A stretch of 34,190 nucleotides of DNA. Origin: an uncultured Bacilli bacterium (lineage in GTDB: Bacteria > Bacillota_I > Bacilli_A > RF39 > UBA660). Shown one piece after another: positions 21,025 to 29,369 of this stretch; position 1 is the stretch's first letter, and each line of letters opens with the position of its first letter. The notes beneath the pieces were generated by a model. That model was not told the origin of the DNA, searched no databases, and worked only from the letters and a program-made list of their open reading frames with translations. The stretch is taken from contig CALVZI010000048.1 of NCBI GenBank assembly GCA_944372485.1, forward strand, positions 1 through 34,190, written 5' to 3'. Made by a program: the position numbers and the translations under genes.

Positions 21025-22953
21025 TTAATCATTTAATTCATCAATTTCTTTTAACCAGGCTTCATAATTAGCATCACTTGGCATTCTAAGATCTCCTCTT
21101 GGACTTAAGCTAATACTTCCTACTTTAATTCCATCAGGAACACAATTTCTTTTAAATTGCTGTGTGAAGAAACGTTTTATAAAAACTTTTAACCATTTTT
21201 TTATTTCATCATTAGTATAACTATCTTTAAAAGTTAATTTAGCAAGCATATAAATCTTTTTTGGTGAACTACCATAACGAAGCATGTGATATAAGAAGAA
21301 ATCATGAAGAACATATGGACCAATAGCTGATTCTGTTTTTTGTAAAATATTTCCGGCTTTATCAGGTGGAAGTAACTCTGGTGAGATTGGTGTATCTAAG
21401 ATATCTTCTAAAACTCTTTTCTTGTTACCTTCAGTATTATCAGCAATCCATTTTACTAAATGTCTAACAAGAGTTTTTGGAATAGATGCATTAACTGCGT
21501 ACATACTCATATGATCACCATTATAAGTACACCAACCTAATGCAAGCTCAGATAAATCACCTGTACCAATTACAATTCCATTTTCAATATTTGCAACATC
21601 CATAAGAATTTGTGTACGTTCACGAGCTTGGGCATTTTCATAAGTAACACTACGATCTTCACTACTTAATCCAATATCTTTTAAATGAACTAAACAAGCA
21701 TCTTTTATACTAATTTCTTTTAATGTAGCACCATATTCTTTTACTAGTTTAATAGCATTCTTATATGTTCTTCCAGTTGTTCCAAAACCAGGCATTGTAA
21801 TACCAATTATATCTTTCATATTACGATTTAACTTTTCATAGGCCTTTACAATTACAAGGAAAGCTAAAGTTGAATCAAGTCCCCCACTTATTCCAATAAC
21901 GCATTTAGGATACCCTATAGTAATTAAACGACGAGCTAAAGCACTTGCCTGAATATTAATAATTTCTGATAAGTTTTCATCTTTTTTAGACTCACTTGGA
22001 ATAAATGGATATTGTTTATAAGTTCTATCAATTTCTTTTAATTTATTATCAATATCAACAAAAATAGTTTGATAAGACTTATTAGTTACATTACCCATAT
22101 AACTTCTATTTTTTATACGATCATTTACTAAACCCTCAATATCTATATCGGCAGTTATTAAACTACTTTCTATTTCAAATCTTTTATTTTCTTTTGATAA
22201 CTTACCATTTTCATAAATCATACTACTTCCACCAAATAATACATCAGAACTTGATTCCATCATTCCACTTGAAGTATAAACATAAGCAGAAATTGTTTTA
22301 GCTGACTGCATAGAAACTAAATTTTTACGATAACTGTGTTTACCAACAATTTCATTACTACTTGATGGATTAAAGATAATTGTTGCACCATTTAAAGCAA
22401 GATTAGTACTTGGATTATTTACACCCCATAAATCCTCACAAATCTCAATTCCAAAAGCAATATCACTATTTTTATTATCTTTAAAAACAATATTTGAATC
22501 TATAATAACTTTATTGCCTAATAAATTAATCTCTTTATTTATTAAATCAATACTAGAAGCAAACCATCTTTTTTCATAAAACTCACTATAATTAGGAATT
22601 AATGTTTTAGGAACTATACCTAATATTTTTCCTTTTTGAATTACAGCTGCAACATTAAATAATTGATTATCATGTTTTAGCGGCATCCCAATAATTGAAA
22701 TAATATCTAATTTCTTAGTTTCATTAAGTAAATATTCTAATGCTTTTAAAGAATCATCTAAAAGTTTACTTTGTAAAAATAAATCTCCACAAGTATAACC
22801 AGTAAGTGATAACTCGGGTGTTACAACAATAGAAACATCTTTTTTACTTGCCTCTTTAATTAATTTAGATAATTCTTTAGCATTTTCCATTGGATTAGCA
22901 AGTGCTAATTTATTAACAATACTACCAACTCTAATAAAACCATATTCTTTCAT
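21025..22953 (-). CDS. nadE: Glutamine-dependent NAD(+) synthetase
   Basis: A 642-aa two-domain enzyme that amidates deamido-NAD to NAD. The N-terminal nitrilase-type glutaminase domain has the Glu47-Lys116-Cys172 triad (TPELSLTGY, VPKTLIPNY and GIEICEDLWG). The C-terminal synthetase has the ATP pyrophosphatase loop SGGLDS (356-361) and a YNGDHMSMYAVNASIPKT block. The end (RGDLRMPSDANYEAW) matches the long bacterial form. The presence of the glutaminase domain means glutamine, not free ammonia, is the nitrogen donor. The ribosome-binding site AGGTGA precedes the ATG. It is 8 bp after the Nudix gene and so cotranscribed. Confidence 0.96.
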   Translation of the reverse strand: MKEYGFIRVGSIVNKLALANPMENAKELSKLIKEASKKDVSIVVTPELSLTGYTCGDLFLQSKLLDDSLKALEYLLNETKKLDIISIIGMPLKHDNQLFNVAAVIQKGKILGIVPKTLIPNYSEFYEKRWFASSIDLINKEINLLGNKVIIDSNIVFKDNKNSDIAFGIEICEDLWGVNNPSTNLALNGATIIFNPSSSNEIVGKHSYRKNLVSMQSAKTISAYVYTSSGMMESSSDVLFGGSSMIYENGKLSKENKRFEIESSLITADIDIEGLVNDRIKNRSYMGNVTNKSYQTIFVDIDNKLKEIDRTYKQYPFIPSESKKDENLSEIINIQASALARRLITIGYPKCVIGISGGLDSTLAFLVIVKAYEKLNRNMKDIIGITMPGFGTTGRTYKNAIKLVKEYGATLKEISIKDACLVHLKDIGLSSEDRSVTYENAQARERTQILMDVANIENGIVIGTGDLSELALGWCTYNGDHMSMYAVNASIPKTLVRHLVKWIADNTEGNKKRVLEDILDTPISPELLPPDKAGNILQKTESAIGPYVLHDFFLYHMLRYGSSPKKIYMLAKLTFKDSYTNDEIKKWLKVFIKRFFTQQFKRNCVPDGIKVGSISLSPRGDLRMPSDANYEAWLKEIDELND

Positions 22954-22961
22954 ATAATCAC

Positions 22962-23552
22962 CTATTTCTTTAAATAATTTTTAGATAATTCTAATGTTAA
23001 CTTAGAATTAGCATCAACAATATAATTTTGTTTTATCAATTCTTTAAATTCATCATAAGTACATTCAAAATAACGAATATATTCATCATGATCTAATTTT
23101 TGTTTGCTTACTTTTTTACAACCTAAAGCCAAATATGCATAATTGTAAGCTGCACTACAACCTTGATCTTGATAGTAACTAGTAAGATAAACTAATTTTT
23201 CAGGAGTATATCCTGTTTCTTCGATTAATTCACGCATAGCCGCTTGTTCAGGTGTTTCACCTTCATCGATATAACCCGCAGGTATTTCAACCGTAACTCC
23301 TTTTTCAGTAAATACACGTGGTTGAACAATTAATACAAAATTTCCTTCTTCAGTAACTGGTAATACAACCACAGCATTTCCATCCCTTTTACCTTTTCTT
23401 ATTTTTTCTCTTATAATTTCTTCACCATTATTTAATTTGATTTTATATTGTTCAACATTAACAAAGTTACCTTTGTTAGTAATTAACTCACTTTTTATTG
23501 TTTTCATTTCTTCTATATATTCTTTTATTAATTCTAATTTATTTTGTTTCAT
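22962..23552 (-). CDS. Nudix hydrolase, probable ADP-ribose pyrophosphatase
   Basis: A 196-aa protein with an intact Nudix box (93-115, core RELIEETGY) preceded by a VEIPAGYIDEGE lead-in typical of ADP-sugar pyrophosphatases. It would cleave ADP-ribose, the NAD breakdown product that NrtR regulators sense, to AMP and ribose-5-phosphate. Its position between pncB and nadE fits that role. An N-terminal extension of about 55 residues forms the usual swapped dimer sheet. The start overlaps the pncB 3' end by 14 nt and has only a weak ribosome-binding site, so coupling is likely. The exact substrate is inferred. Confidence 0.88.
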   Translation of the reverse strand: MKQNKLELIKEYIEEMKTIKSELITNKGNFVNVEQYKIKLNNGEEIIREKIRKGKRDGNAVVVLPVTEEGNFVLIVQPRVFTEKGVTVEIPAGYIDEGETPEQAAMRELIEETGYTPEKLVYLTSYYQDQGCSAAYNYAYLALGCKKVSKQKLDHDEYIRYFECTYDEFKELIKQNYIVDANSKLTLELSKNYLKK

Positions 23553-25008
23553 TATTATTTCTTCTTTCTAAAACTAATTTCTTACTTTCTTCTTGGTGCA
23601 TTTCAATTAAATATCTTTTTAATTCTCTTAATTTATCTGATAAGTCAACATAATATTCATGTGGCATATCAATACGTTTAATTTCTGGATATAAAGTATT
23701 AAATTCTTTATTACAATACTCTTTCTTTTCATCTAAAGTTGGATTATTATAAACTAATTTGCCAGCTTTATAAATTGGTATAAGTAATGGTCTAACATTA
23801 TAATTTTTTAATTCTACTTTTTTCCAAGTTTCAACTGGGTGTACTAATGTATAATTTTCTTTTGATACTTTTTCATTAGCTAAAGTTATAACATCACCTA
23901 AGGCATAACCAGTTTTTTTATCATAAAAACGATATACTTTTTTATAACCAGGATTAATTGTTTTAATACTATCATTACTTACTTTAATACGTGGTTCTAC
24001 ATTTCCATTATTTTTTACTGCAACTAATTTATATACGCCACCAACTCTTTCTTTAGAAGCTGCAATATTGTCACCTGCTCCAATTGAATCAATAACAGCA
24101 CCTTGATTAATTAAATCTCGAATTGTATGTTCATTAAGACCATTTGATAAACAAATACCAGCTTCTTTATATCCCGCTTCATCTAACATTTTTCTTGCTT
24201 CTTTTGATAAATAAGCTAAATCTCCACTATCAATACGAATTCCTTTAAATGGATAACCATTAGGTTTTAGGTATTCGTTAGCAACTCTAATTGCATTAGG
24301 TATACCACTTTTTAAAGTATCATAAGTATCAACTAAGAATATACAATTATCAGGATTACTTTTAGCATACTTTAAGAACGCTTCATATTCATCTTCACTT
24401 TCTGTTACTAATGAGTGAGCCATTGTACCCATTACTGGGATTCCATATTTCATTCCTGCATAAGTATTTGAAGTTCCAACACATCCACCAATATAAGCAT
24501 GTTTACTAGCTTCAATAGCAGAATCAATACCACGAGCTCTTCTAGCACCAAATTCCATAACCGGAATATCTTTTGCCTCACTAGTAATACGTTTAGCCGC
24601 TGTTGTAACTAAAGATCCATGATTGAAACAAGTTAGAAGTGCAGTTTCTAATAATTGAGCTGTAATAACATCAGCTTTTACAGTAATTACTGGTTCATTT
24701 GGAAAAACCATTGTTCCATCTGGAACAGCATATAAATCACCATTAAATTTAAGATTACTTAAATAATTTAAAAATTCTTCACTAAATTTATTTAAACTTC
24801 TTAAATAATTAATTTCTTTTTCACTAAATTTAAAATTATTAATATAATCTATAATTTCATCTAATCCTCCACTAATAGTATATCCACCATCAAATGGATT
24901 CTTACGAAAGAAAACATCAAAATATACTTGTTCATTCATTTTTCCTTCGTTAAAATAAGTATTAGCCATAGTAAGCTCATAAAAATCAGTCATTAAAGTA
25001 TTATTCAT
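23539..25008 (-). CDS. pncB: Nicotinate phosphoribosyltransferase
   Basis: A 489-aa enzyme that makes nicotinate mononucleotide from nicotinate and PRPP, the entry step of the salvage pathway. It contains TDFYELTMANTYF at the N-terminus, FGARRARG, then GTSNTYAGMKYGIPVMGTMAHS around the phosphoribosylation histidine, and IRIDSGDLAYLS. It is of the longer PncB type found in Bacillota. The ribosome-binding site GGAGA precedes the ATG. It lies 51 bp after pncA, which makes its substrate, and overlaps the Nudix gene downstream. Confidence 0.95.
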   Translation of the reverse strand: MNNTLMTDFYELTMANTYFNEGKMNEQVYFDVFFRKNPFDGGYTISGGLDEIIDYINNFKFSEKEINYLRSLNKFSEEFLNYLSNLKFNGDLYAVPDGTMVFPNEPVITVKADVITAQLLETALLTCFNHGSLVTTAAKRITSEAKDIPVMEFGARRARGIDSAIEASKHAYIGGCVGTSNTYAGMKYGIPVMGTMAHSLVTESEDEYEAFLKYAKSNPDNCIFLVDTYDTLKSGIPNAIRVANEYLKPNGYPFKGIRIDSGDLAYLSKEARKMLDEAGYKEAGICLSNGLNEHTIRDLINQGAVIDSIGAGDNIAASKERVGGVYKLVAVKNNGNVEPRIKVSNDSIKTINPGYKKVYRFYDKKTGYALGDVITLANEKVSKENYTLVHPVETWKKVELKNYNVRPLLIPIYKAGKLVYNNPTLDEKKEYCNKEFNTLYPEIKRIDMPHEYYVDLSDKLRELKRYLIEMHQEESKKLVLERRNNNETK

Positions 25009-25059
25009 AATTATCTCTCCTTTGTTTTATACATTTTATTAATAACATATATTAAAAAA

Positions 25060-25647
25060 TTATCTTTTTTTCACTAATTTAATACCCTGTTGTTCCATTA
25101 ACAACATAGCAGCATCAACCCATTTTTGTCTATTACTTTCATCAAATGTTGCGATTGCATCAGTATGAACAAAAACATTAGCATCTATATTGTGTTCATC
25201 AAAGTAATTAGCCAGCCCCATACTACCATTAAAAACACATATATCAGTACAACATCCTATAATATCTACTTTTTTTACATTAATTAATTTTTTAATAATT
25301 TTTCTAAATTCTGGTGCTTCCATAAAACTAGTAGAATTTTTTTCAATAGAAATAACATTCTTGTTATTTTCAAATCCTTTAAATTCATCTATTAATTCAC
25401 ATTCCCTAGTTCCCTTAGCACAATGTTGAGTATTTCCAAAACGTTTAAATTCTCTAGCATCTTTATTATGTGTATCTTTTATAAAGATAACTAAATTATT
25501 ATTAGCTAGGTGTTCTTTAATTAATTCAATTTGTCTAGGAACAATTTTATTAATGTTTGAATCGTGTAAAACTCCTTCATTAACAAAACCATTAACCATA
25601 TCAACAACAATTAATACCCCCTTATAAACTTTTAAATTATTTATCAT
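25060..25647 (-). CDS. pncA: Nicotinamidase/isochorismatase-family hydrolase
   Basis: A 195-aa cysteine hydrolase that, as a nicotinamidase, turns nicotinamide into nicotinate for PncB. The catalytic triad is readable: Asp16 in VVDMVNGF, Lys103 in IEKNSTSF and Cys137 in GCCTDICV. Metal ligands appear as D-T-H at 58-60. I chose the ATG at 25645-25647 because AAAGGTGA lies 5-6 nt before it. A GTG three codons upstream falls in that site. Its leader carries a 59-nt element shared with the preceding gene. The context with pncB, nadD and nadE supports nicotinamidase over other isochorismatase-fold activities. Confidence 0.9.
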   Translation of the reverse strand: MINNLKVYKGVLIVVDMVNGFVNEGVLHDSNINKIVPRQIELIKEHLANNNLVIFIKDTHNKDAREFKRFGNTQHCAKGTRECELIDEFKGFENNKNVISIEKNSTSFMEAPEFRKIIKKLINVKKVDIIGCCTDICVFNGSMGLANYFDEHNIDANVFVHTDAIATFDESNRQKWVDAAMLLMEQQGIKLVKKR

Positions 25648-25656
25648 ATCAATCAC

Positions 25657-25715
25657 CTTTCTTTTTAATATTTTATTAATATCAATAAATATTTTTTTAC
25701 AGGTTATAAACCTGT
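25657..25715 (-). promoter_or_regulatory. Shared 59-nt leader element, copy 1 (before pncA)
   Basis: In minus-strand order it has a perfect 7-bp hairpin, ACAGGTT-TAT-AACCTGT (25699-25715), then seven A, TATT, a near-palindrome TTGATATTAA (25676-25685), and AAAAAGAAAG. It aligns without gaps to 26126-26184. The hairpin begins one base after the stop of the preceding gene. Confidence 0.7.
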
Positions 25716-25716
25716 A

Positions 25717-26115
25717 TTATTTTTTTAAAGTTTTCTTTTTTTCTTTAATATCAATGATTAATCCCCTACAATATGCATTTTTTACATTTCTTTCAGATAA
25801 GCCATATCCTTCACATTCATTATCAATTCCGTAATCCAAAGTAACACTAGTTACTTCATGACCTTGTTGTTTGAAAAAATCTTTGATTATTGATTTATAT
25901 TCTGCTGTAGGAATTGTTCTACTAATTGAATATTTTTTACCAGAAATATCAATAGTTCCTACAAATTGAAAGTTTATTACAGCCTCATCAGATTCATAAT
26001 ACCCTACTTTTTCAACAGAAGATTTTATTATAACTTTTCCATCAAAATTATCATTTAAGCAGTAATAATTAGTTAAAATATCCTCAGTATCTTTTTTAGG
26101 CAAATTCAATTTCAT
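25717..26115 (-). CDS. Unknown 132-aa protein, first gene of the NAD block
   Basis: A soluble protein with no signal peptide or membrane span. It has mixed beta-rich sequence (GKVIIKSSVEKVGYYESDE, VINFQFVGTIDISGKKYSIS) and two later cysteines in NECEGYG and NAYCRG. No family motif is recognised. It is driven by a consensus promoter (26192-26220) and has the same type of leader as pncA, which follows after only a hairpin. It is therefore very likely regulated with the NAD salvage genes. A role in NAD metabolism is suggested only by this context. Confidence 0.75.
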   Translation of the reverse strand: MKLNLPKKDTEDILTNYYCLNDNFDGKVIIKSSVEKVGYYESDEAVINFQFVGTIDISGKKYSISRTIPTAEYKSIIKDFFKQQGHEVTSVTLDYGIDNECEGYGLSERNVKNAYCRGLIIDIKEKKKTLKK

Positions 26116-26125
26116 AATATCATCT

Positions 26126-26184
26126 CTTTCTTTTTAATCGATTGTTGATATCAACTAATATTTTTTTACAGAAATTCTTTCTGT
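26126..26184 (-). promoter_or_regulatory. Shared 59-nt leader element, copy 2 (before the 132-aa gene)
   Basis: In minus-strand order it has a perfect 7-bp hairpin, ACAGAAA-GAA-TTTCTGT (26168-26184), seven A, TATT, a perfect 12-bp palindrome GTTGATATCAAC (26144-26155), and AAAAAGAAAG. The last three pairs of the stem differ from copy 1 but remain paired. It starts about at the predicted transcription start. The palindrome is a candidate operator, possibly for the NrtR-like protein; that is inference. Confidence 0.7.
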
Positions 26185-26191
26185 TACTAAC

Positions 26192-26220
26192 ATTATATTA
26201 ATAACAAGTGATTTTGTCAA
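26192..26220 (-). promoter_or_regulatory. Consensus promoter of the NAD block
   Basis: Perfect TTGACA (26215-26220), a 17-bp spacer and perfect TATAAT (26192-26197) on the minus strand. It is the strongest vegetative-type promoter in the window. Confidence 0.85.
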
Positions 26221-26231
26221 CATTTTTTTTA

Positions 26232-26279
26232 AAAAAATAAAAAAATTATTCAATATGAACAATTCTTTATAATTTTTTT
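26232..26279 (-). terminator. Terminator of the HAD phosphatase gene
   Basis: ATAATTTTT (26269-26277) pairs with AAAAATTAT (26241-26249) across a 19-nt loop, followed by a T-rich run on the minus strand. The stem is all A-T and overlaps the stop codon. Confidence 0.5.
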
Positions 26280-26893
26280 AATAATTTTAAAACATCATCA
26301 GGCTTATGTAATATATTTGGGGTATCAAACATTACTAAATCATTATCCCAAGCAGCAAAACCAAACTCTGCCCCTGCATCTCTTGCACATAAAAAATCAT
26401 TATAATGGTCACCAATATATATAATTTCATTAGCTTTTAAATTTAATTTGTCACATATTAATTTTAATCCACTAGGACTAGGTTTAGGTTTCTCAACTTG
26501 ATCTAATGTTACAACAATATCAAATAATTCATTTATATTTTCAAATAAGTCTTTTATACTTTTAAATTCATCTTTACCTCGTGACGTTAATATTCCTAAT
26601 AAATATTTTTCTTCTTTTAATTTATGTAATAATTCTGTAATACCATTAAAAAATTGTATTTTTTCTTCACTTAAATAATAATCCCAATATTTATTTAATA
26701 ATTTTGCTTCTTCTTCACTTAATTTTAATAATGCAAAAGTTTTTTCTGTTGTGTTATTAGATAAATTTTTTAAAACATCACTTGGAACATCTTCATTTCG
26801 TAATTTAAAATAAGCTTTATTAAAAGAATTATATTCTACAGGCTTACTGTTAATTAGTGTTCTATCAATATCAAAAATTACTGCTTTAATCAT
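26267..26893 (-). CDS. HAD-family hydrolase (phosphoglycolate phosphatase-like)
   Basis: A 208-aa cytosolic phosphatase of HAD subfamily IA. Motif I is FDIDRTLI (nucleophile Asp8, acid/base Asp10; the family more often has DGT). Motif II is LTSRG, motif III the Lys of VEKPKPSP, and motif IV GDHYNDFLCARDAG. A helical cap lies between motifs I and II. The protein resembles PpaX/Gph-like enzymes acting on small phosphoesters, but the substrate cannot be read. The ribosome-binding site GGAGAT precedes the ATG. It is 15 bp after the ArsC-like gene, so probably in one operon. Confidence 0.87.
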   Translation of the reverse strand: MIKAVIFDIDRTLINSKPVEYNSFNKAYFKLRNEDVPSDVLKNLSNNTTEKTFALLKLSEEEAKLLNKYWDYYLSEEKIQFFNGITELLHKLKEEKYLLGILTSRGKDEFKSIKDLFENINELFDIVVTLDQVEKPKPSPSGLKLICDKLNLKANEIIYIGDHYNDFLCARDAGAEFGFAAWDNDLVMFDTPNILHKPDDVLKLLKKL

Positions 26894-26908
26894 ATTTATA
26901 TCTCCTTT

Positions 26909-27298
26909 TTAATTTAATATTTTTTCTTTCCACTCTTCTTCTTTAAATCCAACTAATACAAAATCATCTGCTACTAAAATTGGTCTTTTAATTAACATCC
27001 CATGATTACTTAATAATGTAAGTTTTTCATTCATACTCATATTTTCTAATTTATCTTTTAGTTTAAATTCTTTATATAAATTTCCACTAGTATTAAAAAA
27101 TTTCTTAATTGGATAACCACTAATTTCTATATATTTTTTAAGTTCTTCTTTAGTTGGTGTATCAACATTAATATCGCAATCAATAAATTCTATATTATTA
27201 TCTAACAACCATTTTTTAGCTTTTTTACAAGTTGAACATTTAGGATAATTAATAAATTCCATACTATATTCTTTCCTCTTATTTAATAATTCATTCAT
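26909..27298 (-). CDS. ArsC/Spx-family protein
   Basis: A 129-aa thioredoxin-fold protein of the ArsC/Spx/YusI group. It has the CSTCKKAKKWL motif right after the first strand, INVDTPTKEELKKYIEISG, a conserved FNTSGNLYKEF and the late KRPILVADDFVLVGF with its cis-proline block. Both CxxC cysteines are present. I used the ATG at 27296-27298 because GGAGG stands six to seven bases upstream. A later in-frame ATG (27260-27262) would start the domain directly but has a poorly spaced site, so a 12-residue extension is possible. Arsenate reductase and Spx-like regulator roles cannot be separated from sequence. Confidence 0.82.
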   Translation of the reverse strand: MNELLNKRKEYSMEFINYPKCSTCKKAKKWLLDNNIEFIDCDINVDTPTKEELKKYIEISGYPIKKFFNTSGNLYKEFKLKDKLENMSMNEKLTLLSNHGMLIKRPILVADDFVLVGFKEEEWKEKILN

Positions 27299-27481
27299 AT
27301 GATACCTCCAAAATTATAATCAATTAATTAATCTAATTATATCATGGATTATATTAATTGGTATATATATTATTTTATTTTTAATAATTTTTGGATTAAG
27401 TAATATTATTATACACCTAATGATTTTTAATATTATTTAAATTATTTTTTTATTTACCATAATATTTTCACATTTTTGTAT

Positions 27482-27511
27482 AAAAAAACGTAGTCATAAA
27501 GAAAAGACTAC
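27482..27511 (-). terminator. Terminator of the 145-aa gene
   Basis: GTAGTC/GACTAC 6-bp stem (27490-27495 with 27506-27511), then G and seven T on the minus strand. Confidence 0.8.
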
Positions 27512-27544
27512 ATCATCTTATAATTTCAGAATAAATAATACTTT

Positions 27545-27982
27545 TTATTTTTTTACTTTTGCTAACTTTTTATTTTTAGATTCTTCATTTAATCGCAATA
27601 CTGATTCTTCCTCTGATAAACCTAGACTTAATAATTCAAAATATTTGTTTCTTATATTATTAATACTATCAAAAGAATAATCAATGTCATCAATTTTTAT
27701 AAGTAATCTTCTATCTTGTCTAGACATATTATAATCATCTAATTTACAACAACTTAAACAAAAAAACCTATAATATACTTTATTTTCTAAAGAACTAGAA
27801 TAATTTTTAGATACATCTTCAACAAAAAGAAATGGTCCTTTATGCCCTAATCTACAAGTATCATTTCTATTTTCTTCTAACATCTTATTAGTTTTCATAC
27901 CATAAGCACTTATGGAACTCGCTTCTTCATTTACTATTATTTTTTTATTTTCACCTATAATTGTAATTAAATCTTTGTGCAT
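27545..27982 (-). CDS. Small cysteine-containing (possible zinc-binding) protein of unknown function
   Basis: A 145-aa soluble protein. Cysteines and a histidine lie in two clusters: CRLGHKGP near residue 43 and FFCLSCC near residue 75. They could bind a metal as C-x3-H plus C-x2-C. The C-terminal third is helical and charged (LGLSEEESVLRLNEESKNKK). I chose the ATG at 27980-27982 for its AGGAGG at seven-base spacing. Its mRNA appears to begin with a tRNA-like sequence ending 18 bases upstream, under one promoter. I do not recognise the family. Confidence 0.72.
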   Translation of the reverse strand: MHKDLITIIGENKKIIVNEEASSISAYGMKTNKMLEENRNDTCRLGHKGPFLFVEDVSKNYSSSLENKVYYRFFCLSCCKLDDYNMSRQDRRLLIKIDDIDYSFDSINNIRNKYFELLSLGLSEEESVLRLNEESKNKKLAKVKK

Positions 27983-27999
27983 TAAAAATCCTCCTAAAA

Positions 28000-28076
28000 T
28001 GGTGTTCACAGCAAGAATTGAATCTATGGTCCCTTACTTCAGAGAACAGTACTCTATTCAACTAAACAACGTGAAC
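28000..28076 (-). tRNA. Degenerate tRNA-like gene with encoded CCA (probable pseudo-tRNA)
   Basis: 74 nt plus CCA. The acceptor stem is intact (GTTCACG with TGTGAAC, six pairs and a G.U) and followed by A-CCA. A D-arm-like AGTTGAATAGAG (normally AGTTGGATAGAG) and a TTCAATT T-loop are present at the right spacing. The anticodon loop would be CTCTGAA (anticodon CUG). But the anticodon stem has two mismatches, the T-stem two, and the D-stem is mostly G.U; G19 is lost. Several lost pairs look like C-to-T and G-to-A decay, and the T-arm suggests an arginine-type ancestor. It is more likely a decayed tRNA or tRNA-like leader than a working tRNA. Confidence 0.5.
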
Positions 28077-28084
28077 ATATTTAA

Positions 28085-28113
28085 ATTATAGCATTACTTA
28101 TTTTATTTTACAA
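28085..28113 (-). promoter_or_regulatory. Promoter for the tRNA-like sequence and the 145-aa gene
   Basis: TTGTAA (28108-28113), a 17-bp spacer and perfect TATAAT (28085-28090) on the minus strand. The predicted start falls within a few bases of the tRNA 5' end. The 28114-28268 stretch upstream shows two small inverted repeats (ATCCTA-GTAA-TAGGAT at about 28128, and CTAATT/AATTAG) and no gene. Confidence 0.7.
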
Positions 28114-28268
28114 CTATTAATCCTAGTAATAGGATGTGTTAATTATTACATTGCTAATTTTATTAATTAGTGCCATTTAAAAATTTTATTAGATACATTT
28201 GTTAAAAATATATTACTTAACGTTTATACTTGAAATTTTAAGATGTTTTTTAAATTAACATATTTTAC

Positions 28269-29357
28269 TTATTTTTGATACCTACTTATATTAAGAAGTA
28301 TTCCCATACCAATCATTGTAATTAATAAACTAGAGCCTCCATAGCTTACAAACGGTAAAGTTACTCCCGTTACTGGGATTAATCCCACCACCACTGATAG
28401 GTTAAGTATACATTGAAAAGCAAGACCAAATGTAATTCCAAATGCTAAATATTTACCAAATAAATCATGGGCATTAAAAGCTATTTTAAATCCTTGATAA
28501 ATAATCATTAAGAATAAAGTACTTATAATTATTACACCTAAAAAACCAAATTCTTCGCATATAATTGAAAAAATAAAATCGGTTTGTGGTTCTGGAAGAT
28601 AAAAATGTTTTTGTCTTGAATTACCAAAACCATATCCTAATAAACCACTTGGTCCTATCGCATATAATGATTGAATTATTTGAAAACCACTTCCTAATGG
28701 ATCACTCCATGGATTTAAAAATGATAAAATACGTTTTAAACGATATGGTGCAGCAATTATTAAACCACCTATTCCTACTACACCTAATACTCCTAGTTTT
28801 AAGAAAAATTTAAAACTTACTCCCCCAACAAACAACATTCCCATAATTGTCATTACTAAAATCATACCAGTTCCAAAATCAGGTTGTAACATTATTAAAC
28901 CAAAAATAAATAAAGTAAGTCCTAAAATTGGTAGAATTCCATTTTTTAAACTATTCATATTTCTTTCATTTTTAACTAAATATCTAGAAGTAAATATTAT
29001 TAGAGCTAATTTTGTAAATTCACTTGGTTGAATACCAAAAGATCCTATTCCAAACCAACTACGACTCCCATTTCTAACTGTACCAATTCCTGGTATTAAA
29101 ACTAATATTAATAAAATAATACAAACTAATAATAATTTTTTAGAATACTTATTATAAATTTGATAATTTATTTTGCTAATAAAGTTTAATAAAAATAAAC
29201 CTATTATAAAAAATAAACCTTGATTTTTAATAAATTTATAAGCATCATCAAACTTATATTCTGCCCAAACGTTAGAAGCAGAATAAATCATAAGTAATCC
29301 AAATAAAGAAAGTAATATTATACTTATTAATAATAAATAATTAATTTTTTTATTCAT
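28269..29357 (-). CDS. spoVE: SpoVE/FtsW-family SEDS peptidoglycan glycosyltransferase
   Basis: A 362-aa polytopic membrane protein with the SEDS motifs: MIYSASN at the first span, GSRSWFGIGSFGIQPSEFTK, LQPDFGT with the essential Asp160, LPEPQTDFIFSIICEEFG and the final PVTGVTLPFVSYGGSS. In this setting (after mraY and near a PASTA-containing PBP) it corresponds to SpoVE/FtsW of the dcw cluster; SpoVE works with SpoVD in spore cortex synthesis. The symbol is therefore tentative. The ribosome-binding site GAGGTGAG precedes the ATG. murD, which usually separates mraY and spoVE, is missing, and murG does not follow. Confidence 0.88.
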   Translation of the reverse strand: MNKKINYLLLISIILLSLFGLLMIYSASNVWAEYKFDDAYKFIKNQGLFFIIGLFLLNFISKINYQIYNKYSKKLLLVCIILLILVLIPGIGTVRNGSRSWFGIGSFGIQPSEFTKLALIIFTSRYLVKNERNMNSLKNGILPILGLTLFIFGLIMLQPDFGTGMILVMTIMGMLFVGGVSFKFFLKLGVLGVVGIGGLIIAAPYRLKRILSFLNPWSDPLGSGFQIIQSLYAIGPSGLLGYGFGNSRQKHFYLPEPQTDFIFSIICEEFGFLGVIIISTLFLMIIYQGFKIAFNAHDLFGKYLAFGITFGLAFQCILNLSVVVGLIPVTGVTLPFVSYGGSSLLITMIGMGILLNISRYQK

Positions 29358-29369
29358 AACTCACCTCTT

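Noticed and set aside
20823-21071. Plus-strand open frame over nadD/nadE
   Set aside because: Antisense to the GSFNPPH motif of nadD; no independent support.
28586-28813. Plus-strand open frame inside the spoVE-like gene
   Set aside because: Antisense to conserved SEDS motifs.
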